Origin: Corynebacterium sp. MSK297
Lineage (GTDB): Bacteria > Actinomycetota > Actinomycetes > Mycobacteriales > Mycobacteriaceae
Length of the DNA stretch: 64,000 bases
Direction: 5' to 3'
NCBI RefSeq assembly: GCF_030232885.1
Contig: NZ_JASPGD010000002.1
Coordinates: forward strand, 303,970 to 367,969
Positions 47,315-56,542 of this stretch are shown here, piece after piece; within the stretch, counting starts at the first letter, position 1; every line of letters starts with the position of its first letter. The notes beneath the pieces were generated by a model. That model did no database searches, was not told where the DNA came from, and saw only the letters and a program-made list of their open reading frames with translations. The translations under genes and the position numbers were made by a program.

Positions 47315-48355
47315 TTATTTGCTCTCCGCATCCAGCATCTCGAGCAGTTCTTCGATGATATCCACCGCGTGCATCGCGGAGTAGTAGGCACCTTCGTGGG
47401 TTTGCTCATCGGAGCGCACCACGGTCTCGTTCTGTACCGCAGGGATTGTGCCGAACTGCGCATTCGACTGTAGCGACTGCCACGTTGATTTCTCATTGAC
47501 TAGCGCTACTAGCGCATCGACGTCGTCAAGAGCCTGTGCGATCTCATCGATGTCATACTTGCCGGTCACACCCTCTAAGGCCTCATTGAAAGCCTCGGAT
47601 GGTTCCGCGCCGAGATCCTGCAGCACCTGCGAAAGCAAACGCGTGCCATTGATGACGAATTTCTCGCCGTCATAGCTGACGGGTGCGAACTTGTGATCGG
47701 CCAGTGCATCGGCATACTTATCCGACAACCTGCCGACGCGTTTTTCATAATCGGCAATCAGGCTGCCGCCCTTTTCTTCGGTGCCGGTGGCGGACGCAAC
47801 CAACATCAGATCATCTTCCCAGGTAGCGGTGGAAAAATCACCGATTGGTAGTACTGGAGCGATCTCTTTGAGCTCGTCGTGGATCGGCATGACATCCTGG
47901 ACTGCACCGATGATCAAGTCCGGTTCAGCCTTTTTAATAGCGTCGATGTTTGTTTCTTCATCACCGGCGGTGTACAGCGTTTCTGCGCCATTCTCGTTGG
48001 CTTGCTTGATTTCTGCAGCCAATGGCGAATCCAAGTCAAACGCATCGGGTGCCTTCGGGTAACCGGTGACTGGTAGCTCCAGTGAGAGCGCAATATCGAG
48101 GTCCCGGCTTCCGGTGAGTACCACGACGGATTTCACATCGGCAGGCACTTCTACCTCGCCGAGTTCGGTATCCACAGTGCGGGATTCGCCATCTTTGTTG
48201 GCGGTTTTCTCGGCGTCCGAAGCAACGGAGGATGCGGTGCTTGATACTTCCGAGGCCGCGTCTTTGACAGAGTCAGCGGCTTCGTCGGCAGAAGAGCACG
48301 CGCTCAGGGTCAAGGCAGCAGCTACACATAGCGGAATAATCTTTTTCATGACCAT
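47315..48355 (-). CDS. Iron-siderophore (metallophore) ABC transporter binding lipoprotein
   Basis: Encodes 346 residues (the ATG at 48349 is an alternative start). Lipobox LSACSSAD near residue 20, followed by an Ala/Ser/Asp helix linker. The FecB/FhuD-type body shows VKSVVVLTGSRDLDIALSLELP, EPDLIIGAVQDVMPIHDELKEIAP, and DEIAQALDDVDALVAL. Such proteins capture ferric siderophores outside the membrane. No permease or ATPase gene is adjacent in the window and no clear DtxR box was found, so the partner proteins must come from elsewhere. Confidence 0.85.
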   Translation of the reverse strand: MVMKKIIPLCVAAALTLSACSSADEAADSVKDAASEVSSTASSVASDAEKTANKDGESRTVDTELGEVEVPADVKSVVVLTGSRDLDIALSLELPVTGYPKAPDAFDLDSPLAAEIKQANENGAETLYTAGDEETNIDAIKKAEPDLIIGAVQDVMPIHDELKEIAPVLPIGDFSTATWEDDLMLVASATGTEEKGGSLIADYEKRVGRLSDKYADALADHKFAPVSYDGEKFVINGTRLLSQVLQDLGAEPSEAFNEALEGVTGKYDIDEIAQALDDVDALVALVNEKSTWQSLQSNAQFGTIPAVQNETVVRSDEQTHEGAYYSAMHAVDIIEELLEMLDAESK

Positions 48356-48486
48356 AACGTTAGCAAAAAACCTGCTGCCAAAACTCTAGGAATTACATCT
48401 AGGATTCGATTGCGGATTGAGATGGTTTTCAATGGGAGAATATTCCCTGAATTACGTAGTTGTGGTGGCGGTAGGCTGGCGGCCAT

Positions 48487-48627
48487 GTGCGCATCGCTGA
48501 TGCTCCGAATGACGTACGCGCACAGCACAAACCCCGGGCTAAATCCTCGAAAGCACAACAAAAGAAAGCACAACGCGAGAAGGCGCAGAGTCCGAAGGTG
48601 CAGCCCGGGGAGGCCACGCTGTTCTAA
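48487..48627 (+). CDS. Small basic protein (46 aa), tentative
   Basis: A GTG-started 46-codon frame in the 330-bp gap between two convergent genes encodes VRIADAPNDVRAQHKPR, a Lys/Gln/Ala helix (KAQQKKAQREKAQ) and the tail PGEATLF. The composition is that of a real protein, and alternative frames here are poor. TAGGCT ends 8 nt before the GTG. No ribosome-binding site is seen. I do not recognise it. Confidence 0.4.
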   Translation: MRIADAPNDVRAQHKPRAKSSKAQQKKAQREKAQSPKVQPGEATLF

Positions 48628-48685
48628 CTAGCAGCTAGTGCAGCGGTGCCACTAATTCCGCGGTGCCACTGGTTCTGCGTGGCCA

Positions 48686-49969
48686 CTAGTGCAGCGCGCC
48701 GGCGACCAAACGGCCGACCACACCGGTAAACACGTCCAAACCGGCCAGGCAATCGTCGTCAAGAGTCAGCTCGCCCTCGTTGTGGGAGATGCCGTCGACG
48801 CTCGGTACGAACAGCATCACCGTGGGTACTTCGTCTTTCATATTTGTGGAATCGTGCCCGGCGACAGTCATGACCTCGCGGTGGGAATAGCCCAACTCTT
48901 CGGCCACTTCGCGGGCAAGTTCGCAGCCAGCCGATGAATAATCGTTTTGGTTCCAGCTGTGTGTGAGCGTCCGGTCGATATCTACGCGCGCCTCGTCGGC
49001 AGCGTCTGCAATGACAGTTTCCAAGTACTGTTCGGCCTGGTCCAGCACCTCGGCGTGCGGGCAGCGAATATCAACGTTGAAAATCACTTCGCGGGCGATG
49101 GTCACCGGCGAGTTCGGCTTGACCTCCATCTGCGAAACAGAGATCTGCAGCGGCTGGCCTGGGAACTTGTCGACGATGCGTCGGGCCTGTGCAATCACAA
49201 TCGATGCGCCGAAGAGCGCGTCTCGGCGGTCTTCCATCAGCGTTGAGCCGGTGTGGCCCTGCTCGCCGTGGACCACCACACGGAACTTACGCGCGCCCCA
49301 CGTTGCGGTCACCAGCCCGATCTGTGCCCCGGCCTGCTCCAGGTTCTTGCCCTGCTCGTTGTGGATCTCCGCATAGGAAGCGATCTCCGGTAGGGAAGCG
49401 GTACCTGGGTAACCGGTCTCGTTGAAAGCATCGCGTACGGTAGTGCCATAAAAATCGGTCGACGCTAGGGCCTCATCCAAGCCCATCTTGTTAATCGCCA
49501 CCGAACTACCCATCATGCTAGGCGCAAAGCGAGAGCCTTCCTCGTTAAACCAGTTGACCACCGCAAGGTTGAACCTCGGGGTGAGGTCACCGGCTTCTAC
49601 CGCCGACCGCACCCGGGCGGCAGCATAAGCGCCTGCGAGCACACCATAAGCGCCGTCGAAACGCCCCGCCATCGGCTGCGAATCCAGGTGCGAACCCAGC
49701 AACACATAGGGTGCGCCGGGTATGAACTCGATGGTGGAAAATTGATTCGCGATGGCATCGAAGTGGACCGGGTTGCCCGTGGCCCGCTCGAACACGCGGG
49801 ACATCCACTGCCGATTTTCTTGGTCTGCCACGGTGCACGCTTCGCGGTCTACACCACCGGCTGCGGTGGCACCATGTGAGGACATGGTGGCGAAATCTTG
49901 CAGGAAAGCTTCATCGGAAAAGTCGCGGTCAGAAAAGGCACGGCCAGAAACACTCGAGTTCGTCATCAC
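48686..49969 (-). CDS. M20-family zinc amidohydrolase (N-carbamoyl/N-acyl amino acid hydrolase type)
   Basis: Encodes 427 residues. The AmaB/HyuC/allantoate amidohydrolase branch is indicated by LLGSHLDSQPMAGRFDGAYGV, VNWFNEEGSRFAPSMMGS, YAEIHNEQGKNLEQAG, GEQGHTGSTLMEDRRDAL and MLFVPSVDGISHNEGE, which include the zinc ligands. It would release a free amino acid from an N-carbamoyl or N-acyl form. It is the last gene of a minus-strand operon and overlaps the aminotransferase by 4 bp. Just downstream, gcggtgccact is duplicated (48643 and 48660). Confidence 0.85.
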   Translation of the reverse strand: MMTNSSVSGRAFSDRDFSDEAFLQDFATMSSHGATAAGGVDREACTVADQENRQWMSRVFERATGNPVHFDAIANQFSTIEFIPGAPYVLLGSHLDSQPMAGRFDGAYGVLAGAYAAARVRSAVEAGDLTPRFNLAVVNWFNEEGSRFAPSMMGSSVAINKMGLDEALASTDFYGTTVRDAFNETGYPGTASLPEIASYAEIHNEQGKNLEQAGAQIGLVTATWGARKFRVVVHGEQGHTGSTLMEDRRDALFGASIVIAQARRIVDKFPGQPLQISVSQMEVKPNSPVTIAREVIFNVDIRCPHAEVLDQAEQYLETVIADAADEARVDIDRTLTHSWNQNDYSSAGCELAREVAEELGYSHREVMTVAGHDSTNMKDEVPTVMLFVPSVDGISHNEGELTLDDDCLAGLDVFTGVVGRLVAGALH

Positions 49970-51006
49970 TGGCTTTCCTTGCTAATACCCGCGCGTTCCC
50001 ATGCATTCAGGAACGCGTCGGCTTCCTTTTCACTGGTCACGGAAACACGCACACCTTCGTCACCGTAACGGCGGATGATCACGCCTTCGTCGAAAATGCG
50101 CTTTTCGACGTCTGCAGCATCCGAACGTGGCATCCAGACGAAATTGCCCTGCGATGGTGCGGCACCGACGGCGCGAGCGATGCGATCACGCTGGCGCTTG
50201 GACTCTTCTACACGCGGGGTAAACGCGTCGCGGTTGGCCAGAGCAGCGATTGCCGCTTGCTCAGCCATCGCGGTCACCGTTAGCGGCAAAGCCACCAGGT
50301 TCAGTGCTTTGGCCAATTCTGGTTGGGCAAAACCATAACCGACGCGCAGACCGGCCAAACCGAAAGCCTTGGAGAAGGTGCGTGCGCCAATCAGGTTCGG
50401 GTAGTCCTGGATTTCCTGCACCGCATCCGGGCGGTCGGGATCATCGTTGAATTCCCAATATGCCTCGTCGATCAGAACCACGAGATCATCCGGCACCATA
50501 TCCATGAACTCGCGGAATTCCGCGCGGCTAAACGTCGTACCGGTCGGGTTATTCGGGTTGCACAGAATCACCAGTTTGGTCTTGTCCGTGATGGCCTTGG
50601 CACAGGCGCGCAGATCGATGCTGTAGTCGTCGGCAAGCGGAACTGTCACCGGAACGGCGCCGGCCATGCGCACATACAACGGGTAGGCTTCGAAGCTACG
50701 CCATGGGAAAACCACCTCGTCGCCAGTGTTGCAGGTAATGCGCACCGCACGCTGCACGATGGAGGAGGCACCAGGGCCGACGCAGAGATTATCCTCACCA
50801 ACGCCTAGGTAGTCCGCGAGCGCCGCGGTAAGCTCCGGGGAGCCGAATTCGCCATAGCGGTTACCGTACTGCATGGCCGCGTGGATGGCATCTTGCACGA
50901 ATGATGGCGGGGAGTAGTCGGCCTCATTGGATGAGAGCTTGATTTTACCCTCGGCGCTTTTGCCGGGGCGGTAATAGGGGAATTCGCTAAGATCTTTGCG
51001 CAGCAT
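49966..51006 (-). CDS. pat: Pat-like aromatic amino acid aminotransferase
   Basis: Encodes 346 residues of PLP aminotransferase, HisC/Pat group. KLSSNEADYSPPSFVQDA, GDEVVFPWRSFEAYPLYV, LCNPNNPTGTTFS, VLIDEAYWEF and the PLP lysine in GARTFSKAFGLAGLRVGYG are seen. The FPWRSFEAYP stretch is close to C. glutamicum Pat, which transaminates phenylpyruvate and related keto acids. In this operon, between an amidohydrolase and a TPP enzyme, it more likely makes the keto acid from a released amino acid. Confidence 0.85.
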   Translation of the reverse strand: MLRKDLSEFPYYRPGKSAEGKIKLSSNEADYSPPSFVQDAIHAAMQYGNRYGEFGSPELTAALADYLGVGEDNLCVGPGASSIVQRAVRITCNTGDEVVFPWRSFEAYPLYVRMAGAVPVTVPLADDYSIDLRACAKAITDKTKLVILCNPNNPTGTTFSRAEFREFMDMVPDDLVVLIDEAYWEFNDDPDRPDAVQEIQDYPNLIGARTFSKAFGLAGLRVGYGFAQPELAKALNLVALPLTVTAMAEQAAIAALANRDAFTPRVEESKRQRDRIARAVGAAPSQGNFVWMPRSDAADVEKRIFDEGVIIRRYGDEGVRVSVTSEKEADAFLNAWERAGISKESQ

Positions 51007-51105
51007 GAATCTGACCTCCTGAGAATGCGGGTTGGGTTTAGCAAGGCTTGGGTTGCTGGGGCTGATGCGGGATTGAGGTTACAGGTGCAACCTGAACGTT
51101 CAGTA

Positions 51106-52425
51106 TTAGAACAGATCCCAGATGGTGATGGCCATGATGATCAGGCCCAGGATCAATACGAAGTGGTTGGCTTTGTCTTTGCGTATGTGTTTGTACACGT
51201 CCAGGTTGCGGAACATATAAACCGGCAGCAGGTAGACCAAGAAAACGACGAAGACGCCGGCGACCACGGATGCCAGGGTGACGATCGATGGGTTGAACAC
51301 CGCGACCAGTGTGGTGGCGGCGAACGCGAAGACGTAGATGCCGATCAGCAGGTTGCGCCGCGGGATGCGCGCAGCGGTTTTGGGTGCGACGGTTTTGAAC
51401 AGGTATTCGGTGCCTTCCTCACTGCCCAGCAGGTGGCCGAAGTACGACGAAACGATCGCGCACACCACCACCATCGGCGCGATTGCGGCCATGATTGGGG
51501 TGCCGGTGACGTTTGCGAAGTAGGACAGCACCGGAATATTTTGCTCGTGCGCCTCGCGCATACCATCGGCGCCGAGTGCCAGCACGCACGACCACACGAA
51601 GATCATGGTGAATACGACCAGCAGGATCGCGGTGTAGAACTCAATCTTCGACACGCGCTTTTCTGTGTTCTTGCCATGTGCTGGCTGCATGTCGACGGAT
51701 AGCTGCGAGAGCGCTGCCATGTGCGAGAACGAGAACACCATCACCGGCAGGATCAGCAAAACACCCTTGACGACGGAGAGGAAGCCGCCGCCGTCGTAGT
51801 CGAATTCCATAAAGCTGGAGATATCCCAGCGCGGAATCAGGTAGATCGAAGTGATCGCCAGGAACAGAATCAGTGGGTAGACCAGGATCTGCGCCAGCCA
51901 CAACATTGGTTTGCGGCCGAAGGCGAACCCGGCTGTCATTAAACCAACACACAGCGTCGCCAAGATCCAGCGGTTGATTGAGGAGCCACCCAGCTGGTTG
52001 ACGATGAAACTATCGACCGCATTGGTGATAGAGACACCGTAAATGAGCACGGTGGAAAACACGGCGATCCAGTACAAGATCGCGATGATGACCCCGCCGC
52101 CGCGGCCCAGGTACTGCGTGCACAGTTCCAGGACATCTTTGCCGTGGTCCTTTTCTGGTGCTGCAGAGACGATGCGCGCGTAGGTGCGGTGGGAATAGTA
52201 GACCAGTGGGAACGCGACGATGGTGGCGAACAGCAACGGGATAAAGCCGAAGGATCCGGCGTTAATCGGCAAAAACAGGATGCCTGCGCCGACGGCAGTA
52301 CCGAACAGCGTGATCACCCACGATGAGGTGGATCCGGCTGGCTCGGCGTTTTTCTTCGCCTGTTGCTTTGTGGTGCTCGTTGCTGGGCTGGCGCCACTAG
52401 TGGCGCTGTGGTTGTTTGTGCTCAT
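51106..52425 (-). CDS. Amino acid permease, HAAAP family (SdaC-like)
   Basis: Encodes 439 residues from ATG 52425; a longer frame to 52473 is less likely. A hydrophilic N-terminal tail of about 30 residues precedes eleven hydrophobic segments. WVITLFGTAVGAGILFLPINAG is the hallmark of the hydroxy/aromatic amino acid permease family (SdaC, TdcC, Mtr, TyrP). It would import serine, threonine or an aromatic amino acid with a proton. It sits between the TPP-enzyme and aminotransferase genes, so its substrate probably feeds them. Confidence 0.87.
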   Translation of the reverse strand: MSTNNHSATSGASPATSTTKQQAKKNAEPAGSTSSWVITLFGTAVGAGILFLPINAGSFGFIPLLFATIVAFPLVYYSHRTYARIVSAAPEKDHGKDVLELCTQYLGRGGGVIIAILYWIAVFSTVLIYGVSITNAVDSFIVNQLGGSSINRWILATLCVGLMTAGFAFGRKPMLWLAQILVYPLILFLAITSIYLIPRWDISSFMEFDYDGGGFLSVVKGVLLILPVMVFSFSHMAALSQLSVDMQPAHGKNTEKRVSKIEFYTAILLVVFTMIFVWSCVLALGADGMREAHEQNIPVLSYFANVTGTPIMAAIAPMVVVCAIVSSYFGHLLGSEEGTEYLFKTVAPKTAARIPRRNLLIGIYVFAFAATTLVAVFNPSIVTLASVVAGVFVVFLVYLLPVYMFRNLDVYKHIRKDKANHFVLILGLIIMAITIWDLF

Positions 52426-52505
52426 AGCGGTTGCTTTCTTGTGTGAGCTGGGTGCTGGCCGCCGGGGTGGCACGCTGTTGTTGCCGGGGCGGTGTGTGCC
52501 CGGCG

Positions 52506-54245
52506 TTATTCGTCGGTGTTTTGCCGAACGGTCGGGATGGACAGTGCTTGGTCAGTAATAACGTTAATCACTGCCGGTTTTCCTTCACGCACCGCAGCCA
52601 GGGCGCGTTCGACAGCTCCGGCGGCGTCCTGGTCATTGGTGACGGTTTCGCCGTGCGCACCGTAGGCAACGGCGGCGGCAGCGAAATCCGGGTTGGCTAG
52701 CTGCGTGCCGGAGACCCGCTTGGGGTAGTGGTTGAGCTGGTGGGTACGGATGGTGCCGAATTCCGCGTTGCTCATCACCACGGCCAGAAACGCCCCGCCT
52801 GCCTGCACTGCAGTGGCAAGCTCCTGGCCGTTCATCAGGTATTCGCCGTCGCCAGCGATTGTGATGATGGTGCGCTCCGGGAACTGCAGCGAGGCTGCTA
52901 CGGCAGATGGGATGGAATATCCCATTGAGCCATTACGCACGCTGAGCTGCGAAGGGTAGGTTTCCGTGTGCAGGTAGCGCTGCGCCCATAGGCAGTGGTT
53001 TCCCGCGCCGAAGGTGTACAGCGCATCTTTCGGGGCCTGTTTCTGGATCGCTGCCATGATCGATTCCATGTGCGCGGTGCCTGCGGCTGTCTCTGGCCAG
53101 TTTTCTGGCGTGCCGACGTCCGAAAAGGCCAGGTGGTTGCGGTGCGCGGTGGTGAACCATTCGTGTTGGGTGGCAGAGATACCAGCACCAGCATCAGTGC
53201 TGGTGTCCGTGCTGGCTTCACTGTCAGCGGCGACCCGCTCTTCGGAGTCGATGCGCTTGGTCAGTTCCTCGGTAACCTTCGCGAAGGCGTGCGGGTTGGC
53301 CAAGATGTGTCGAGTGATGGCGGCGGAGTTCCCCAACAGAGTGGTATCGGTGTTGATCAGGATATTTTTCGCATCCAGGTTTTGGCGTAGCGTGTAACCG
53401 TCGGTAGGCACATCTGTGAGTACCGCGCCGATCTCCACGACGAGGTCGGCTTCTGTCAGCAGCTCGGTGGCCGCATCGTTGCGGCCGTAGCCGAGCCAGC
53501 CAGCGTTTGCAGGCGAGGAAAACGCGATGCGGTCGCTGGCACGCCAGTCGTGCACTACCGGGATCTGTTGGTTTTCGGCGAATTGCTGTATTGCTGCGCT
53601 GGTGTCTGCGTTCCAGTGCGCACCGCCGGCGAAGATCAGTGGCTTTTCTGCTGTTCGAAGTTCGGCTGCGAGATAGTCCAGGTCGGCGTCGCTGAATGCA
53701 CCATGGCTGGCAGGTAGCGGTGGGCAGAGCTCCCCAGTGAATTCTTGATGTAAGACGTCTTCCGGCAGGCCGATGACCACTGGGCCTGGGCGGCCCTGGG
53801 TGGCTAAGTGGAAGGCTTCAGCAACCACGCGGCTGGCGCGGGAGGCGTCGTCAAGCACATAGACGCGTTTGGCTTGGGTGCCGAACCACGCTTTGATGTC
53901 GAATTCTTGGAAAGATTCCCGGTCGCGATCGCTGGTAGGAACTAACCCAACGAATAGCACCAGGGGAGTAGCATCTTGCCAGGCTGTGTGCATGCCGACG
54001 AACGCGTTCGCGGCACCTGGCCCGCGAGTGACCATGGCGACGCCAGGTTGGCCGGTGGCTTTGCCGTGGGCTTCTGCCATGTAACAGGCACCGCCTTCTT
54101 GGCGGCACACGATGGTGTCAATGGAGGATTCGTACAGACCATCGAGCACCGGAAGGAAGCTTTCGCCTGGTACTTCGAAGATTCGTGGGACGTCGTGGAG
54201 TTCAAGACTGCGGGCGATTGCTATGCCCACGTGGCCTACGCTCAT
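52506..54245 (-). CDS. Thiamine-diphosphate-dependent enzyme, acetolactate synthase/decarboxylase-like
   Basis: Encodes 579 residues from ATG 54245 with GAGGT 6 nt upstream; the frame to 54284 lacks a site. The Pyr domain has the catalytic glutamate in IFEVPGESFLPVLDGL. The PP domain has the ThDP motif GDGEYLMNGQEL with the closing Asn in VVMSNAEFG. A central NAD-like domain is present. Compared with IlvB it has a Thr/Ser/Asp-rich insertion at about residue 345. The genes around it suggest it decarboxylates a keto acid made by the aminotransferase rather than making acetolactate. It is first in the operon. Confidence 0.83.
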   Translation of the reverse strand: MSVGHVGIAIARSLELHDVPRIFEVPGESFLPVLDGLYESSIDTIVCRQEGGACYMAEAHGKATGQPGVAMVTRGPGAANAFVGMHTAWQDATPLVLFVGLVPTSDRDRESFQEFDIKAWFGTQAKRVYVLDDASRASRVVAEAFHLATQGRPGPVVIGLPEDVLHQEFTGELCPPLPASHGAFSDADLDYLAAELRTAEKPLIFAGGAHWNADTSAAIQQFAENQQIPVVHDWRASDRIAFSSPANAGWLGYGRNDAATELLTEADLVVEIGAVLTDVPTDGYTLRQNLDAKNILINTDTTLLGNSAAITRHILANPHAFAKVTEELTKRIDSEERVAADSEASTDTSTDAGAGISATQHEWFTTAHRNHLAFSDVGTPENWPETAAGTAHMESIMAAIQKQAPKDALYTFGAGNHCLWAQRYLHTETYPSQLSVRNGSMGYSIPSAVAASLQFPERTIITIAGDGEYLMNGQELATAVQAGGAFLAVVMSNAEFGTIRTHQLNHYPKRVSGTQLANPDFAAAAVAYGAHGETVTNDQDAAGAVERALAAVREGKPAVINVITDQALSIPTVRQNTDE

Positions 54246-54335
54246 GCTGTTACCTCGCGATGTAGCAGGGAATATGTTCGGCAATATCTAGTGTGAAATG
54301 AGACACAATAAGACTGCTTGTAGTAAGCATATCAA

Positions 54336-54377
54336 TAAAAAAGGACCGCATAACAAGGCTCTGTTATGCGGTCCTTT
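54336..54377 (-). terminator. Strong terminator between TPP-enzyme and CAP genes
   Basis: A 16-bp perfect stem (54340-54355 with 54362-54377) and a 6-nt loop is followed on the minus strand by TTTTTTATT. It ends transcription of the CAP protein gene and shields the operon downstream. Confidence 0.92.
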
Positions 54378-54403
54378 GCAATTATGCCGACTGAAGCTCT
54401 GCT

Positions 54404-54964
54404 TTAGAGTTCAGAATAAAGTGCGACGATGTGCCACATATCATTCGAAGCGAGCTCTGAACCAATACCAATCTGAGTAAAGGTGTCGTTCAGCAAATTC
54501 TTGCGGTGTTCTGGGCTGTCCAACCATGCTTGAACTTCTGACTGTGGATCGATCTTGTCGTCCCAGGTGCCGCGCAGATTTTCTGCAACGAGTCCGTGGC
54601 CGAACTCGATATCATCAAGTCCGTAGTGTACGACTTCGTTGTTGGCTGCGAGTTTTTCGGCGCGACGCTGTGCCTCTTCAGTGAGGTAATCGTTGCGCTC
54701 GAGCTCCTGCTTGCCGTTTTCGGTGCGGGCTTTGTTGGTTTCATCGATGATTGCTTGGTGTGTCGCATTGCGCTGCAAGCTGGTCCGTTCGGATGAAATC
54801 GAAGGTGCTGAGCTTTGATCCGCAGTCGAAGAAATATCTGCAACGGGGGAAGCAGAAGAAAGCTCGGCAATGGGGGAAGCAGAGGCAGCGGGAGAATTAG
54901 CGATGCCAACGAGTGACACAGCGGTGCAGAGTCCAATGATTGCTGGACGTGAAATGGTTTTCAT
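54404..54964 (-). CDS. Secreted CAP-domain (SCP/PR1, YkwD-like) protein
   Basis: Encodes 186 residues. Signal peptide with cleavage near SPAASASPI (residue 30), then a Ser/Ala-rich linker. The CAP domain spans HQAIIDETNKARTENGKQEL, LAANNEVVHYGLDDIEFGHGLVAENL, WLDSPEHRKNLLNDTFTQIGIG and WHIVALYSEL. Extracellular bacterial CAP proteins are often of unknown action, possibly lipid or wall binding. It has its own promoter region and ends at the strong terminator. Confidence 0.88.
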   Translation of the reverse strand: MKTISRPAIIGLCTAVSLVGIANSPAASASPIAELSSASPVADISSTADQSSAPSISSERTSLQRNATHQAIIDETNKARTENGKQELERNDYLTEEAQRRAEKLAANNEVVHYGLDDIEFGHGLVAENLRGTWDDKIDPQSEVQAWLDSPEHRKNLLNDTFTQIGIGSELASNDMWHIVALYSEL

Positions 54965-55287
54965 GATTCCCTCCGGGGATAAGACTTTCGAGTGAGTCCT
55001 GCGACTCAGGCATTTGTGATTGTGATCTGCGCACAGTTATTTGTCAAGGTTTTCATTACCGATTAAGCAAAACATCCCACTTTAGGGGGGGGCTGCAGGG
55101 TGGGTGGCGTTGTGGTATGGAAGGTATTTTCAGTTCTCATACGGGGGCACGATGCATATTGGATTTTCCGGAGATGTGCTAAGCATGGGGTCAGTGCCAA
55201 TACCTCGAGTGGGGTGGCACAGGTGTTGGTGCGTGTGGCTAGTGATCACACGCGATGAGTCGGGCTTTGCGTAGGATAGGGGTTTTG
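54965..55287. other. 323-bp divergent gap between CAP and GDPD genes
   Basis: It must hold the promoters of both flanking genes. An eight-G run lies at 55085-55092. A 7-bp hairpin gcgtgtg/cacacgc is at 55231-55253. A 40-codon ATG frame from 55152 ends at the GDPD start; it has no ribosome-binding site and unlikely composition. Nothing else is seen. Confidence 0.5.
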
Positions 55288-56448
55288 ATGATCAAAAGCA
55301 ACAATGCTGTGTTTTTCCACGATGCCCAATTTCGGCATCGCCGAGCTGCGAGCTTCATTGCTGCTGTGGGGGTCGGAGCACTCGCCTTGTCCGGGTGTGC
55401 CCAGCCTGCAGATAATGACACGAGTGCAAAAACGACAGCATCGAAGGCTGCAGAGCAGGACGAACCACTGGTTTTTGACACCCAGCAGGTCGTAGACCTG
55501 GATGTGCAAGCCAACCCGGTTCCACAAGCGGCTGCGAAACTGCCGCAAGACTTCGATCTACAGTCGCACCGTTTTGGACGTGGCGAGTGGATTGAGTCTT
55601 CCCGGGAGGGGTTGCAGAACTCGCTAGAAATGGGGGCACCCACCCTAGAATTCGATATTGTGCTCTCAGCAGATGGTGTACCCGTTGTCTGGCATGATCC
55701 AGAGGTTGCTGCCGAGAAATGCCAGGACACCGAGCCTGTTACCGAGGATGATCCGCAGTTCCCGTACGTCGGCAAGCTGGTCCACGATCTGACTTTTGAG
55801 CAGCTGTCCACGCTGAACTGCAATAAGAACCTGGACGATTTCCCAGATGCAGCCCCGCAGGACGACAACCGCTTGCTGCAACTTTCTGAGGTCTTCGAGA
55901 TTGCCGCGGATTACCCGGATGTGCGCTTCAATATCGAGGCCAAGCTGGAGCCGGAGCACCGCGAGCAAACGGCATCCCCACAGGAAATCGTCGATGCGAT
56001 CATGGATGAGGTGGAGGACGCTGATGTCGCGGATCGCACCATAATTCAGTCCTTTGATTGGGCATCGTTGCCGCTGGTACGAGAGCGCGATCCTGAGATG
56101 CCGTTGGCTTTGCTCTGGGATAACACCACATGGGAGTCCGGCTCGGCCTGGATCGGTGATATTGACTATGACGCGCTCGACGGTGACATCGTAGAAGCCG
56201 CAAAACAGTTAGGCGTGCAGGTGCTTTCGCCTGGACATGCTGTTCCTTATGGGCAAACGCCGCGTGACGACGACTACCACCCGGTCGCTACACCGGAGCT
56301 GATTTCCAAGGCGCACAAGGCGGGCATGGCGGTAGTGCCGTGGACCGTCAATGATGAAGACACTATGCGTGAGCAGATTGCTGCCGGTGTGGATGGTTTG
56401 ATCACTGACTATCCAAGCAAGGGTCAAGCGGTACTGCAAGACAAGTAG
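55288..56448 (+). CDS. Glycerophosphodiester phosphodiesterase lipoprotein
   Basis: Encodes 386 residues from ATG 55288 with AGGGG 5 nt upstream; the in-frame ATG at 55255 is less well placed. Lipobox LALSGCAQ near residue 37. The GDPD TIM barrel has DLQSHRFGRGEWIESS, EFDIVLSADGVPVVWHDPE (metal and catalytic His) and RFNIEAKLEP, and ends VNDEDTMREQIAAGVDGLITDYP. The usual HRG is HRF here. It would release glycerol-3-phosphate from deacylated phospholipids outside the membrane. Confidence 0.9.
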   Translation: MIKSNNAVFFHDAQFRHRRAASFIAAVGVGALALSGCAQPADNDTSAKTTASKAAEQDEPLVFDTQQVVDLDVQANPVPQAAAKLPQDFDLQSHRFGRGEWIESSREGLQNSLEMGAPTLEFDIVLSADGVPVVWHDPEVAAEKCQDTEPVTEDDPQFPYVGKLVHDLTFEQLSTLNCNKNLDDFPDAAPQDDNRLLQLSEVFEIAADYPDVRFNIEAKLEPEHREQTASPQEIVDAIMDEVEDADVADRTIIQSFDWASLPLVRERDPEMPLALLWDNTTWESGSAWIGDIDYDALDGDIVEAAKQLGVQVLSPGHAVPYGQTPRDDDYHPVATPELISKAHKAGMAVVPWTVNDEDTMREQIAAGVDGLITDYPSKGQAVLQDK

Positions 56449-56542
56449 CACACGAGTAACCGCAGCAGTGGTTCTGGTGAGCGCTACTGCTGCGCATGTG
56501 GGTGGACTAATTTCGCGCTTTGTGTAGCGGTGGAGTTCAATA

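Noticed and set aside
48066..48389. Plus-strand Ser/Thr-rich frame opposite the metallophore-binding gene
   Set aside because: It is the shadow of the Asp/Glu/Ala-rich lipoprotein linker on the other strand.
55152..55274. 40-codon frame upstream of the GDPD gene
   Set aside because: No ribosome-binding site, Trp/Cys-heavy composition, and it occupies a promoter region.
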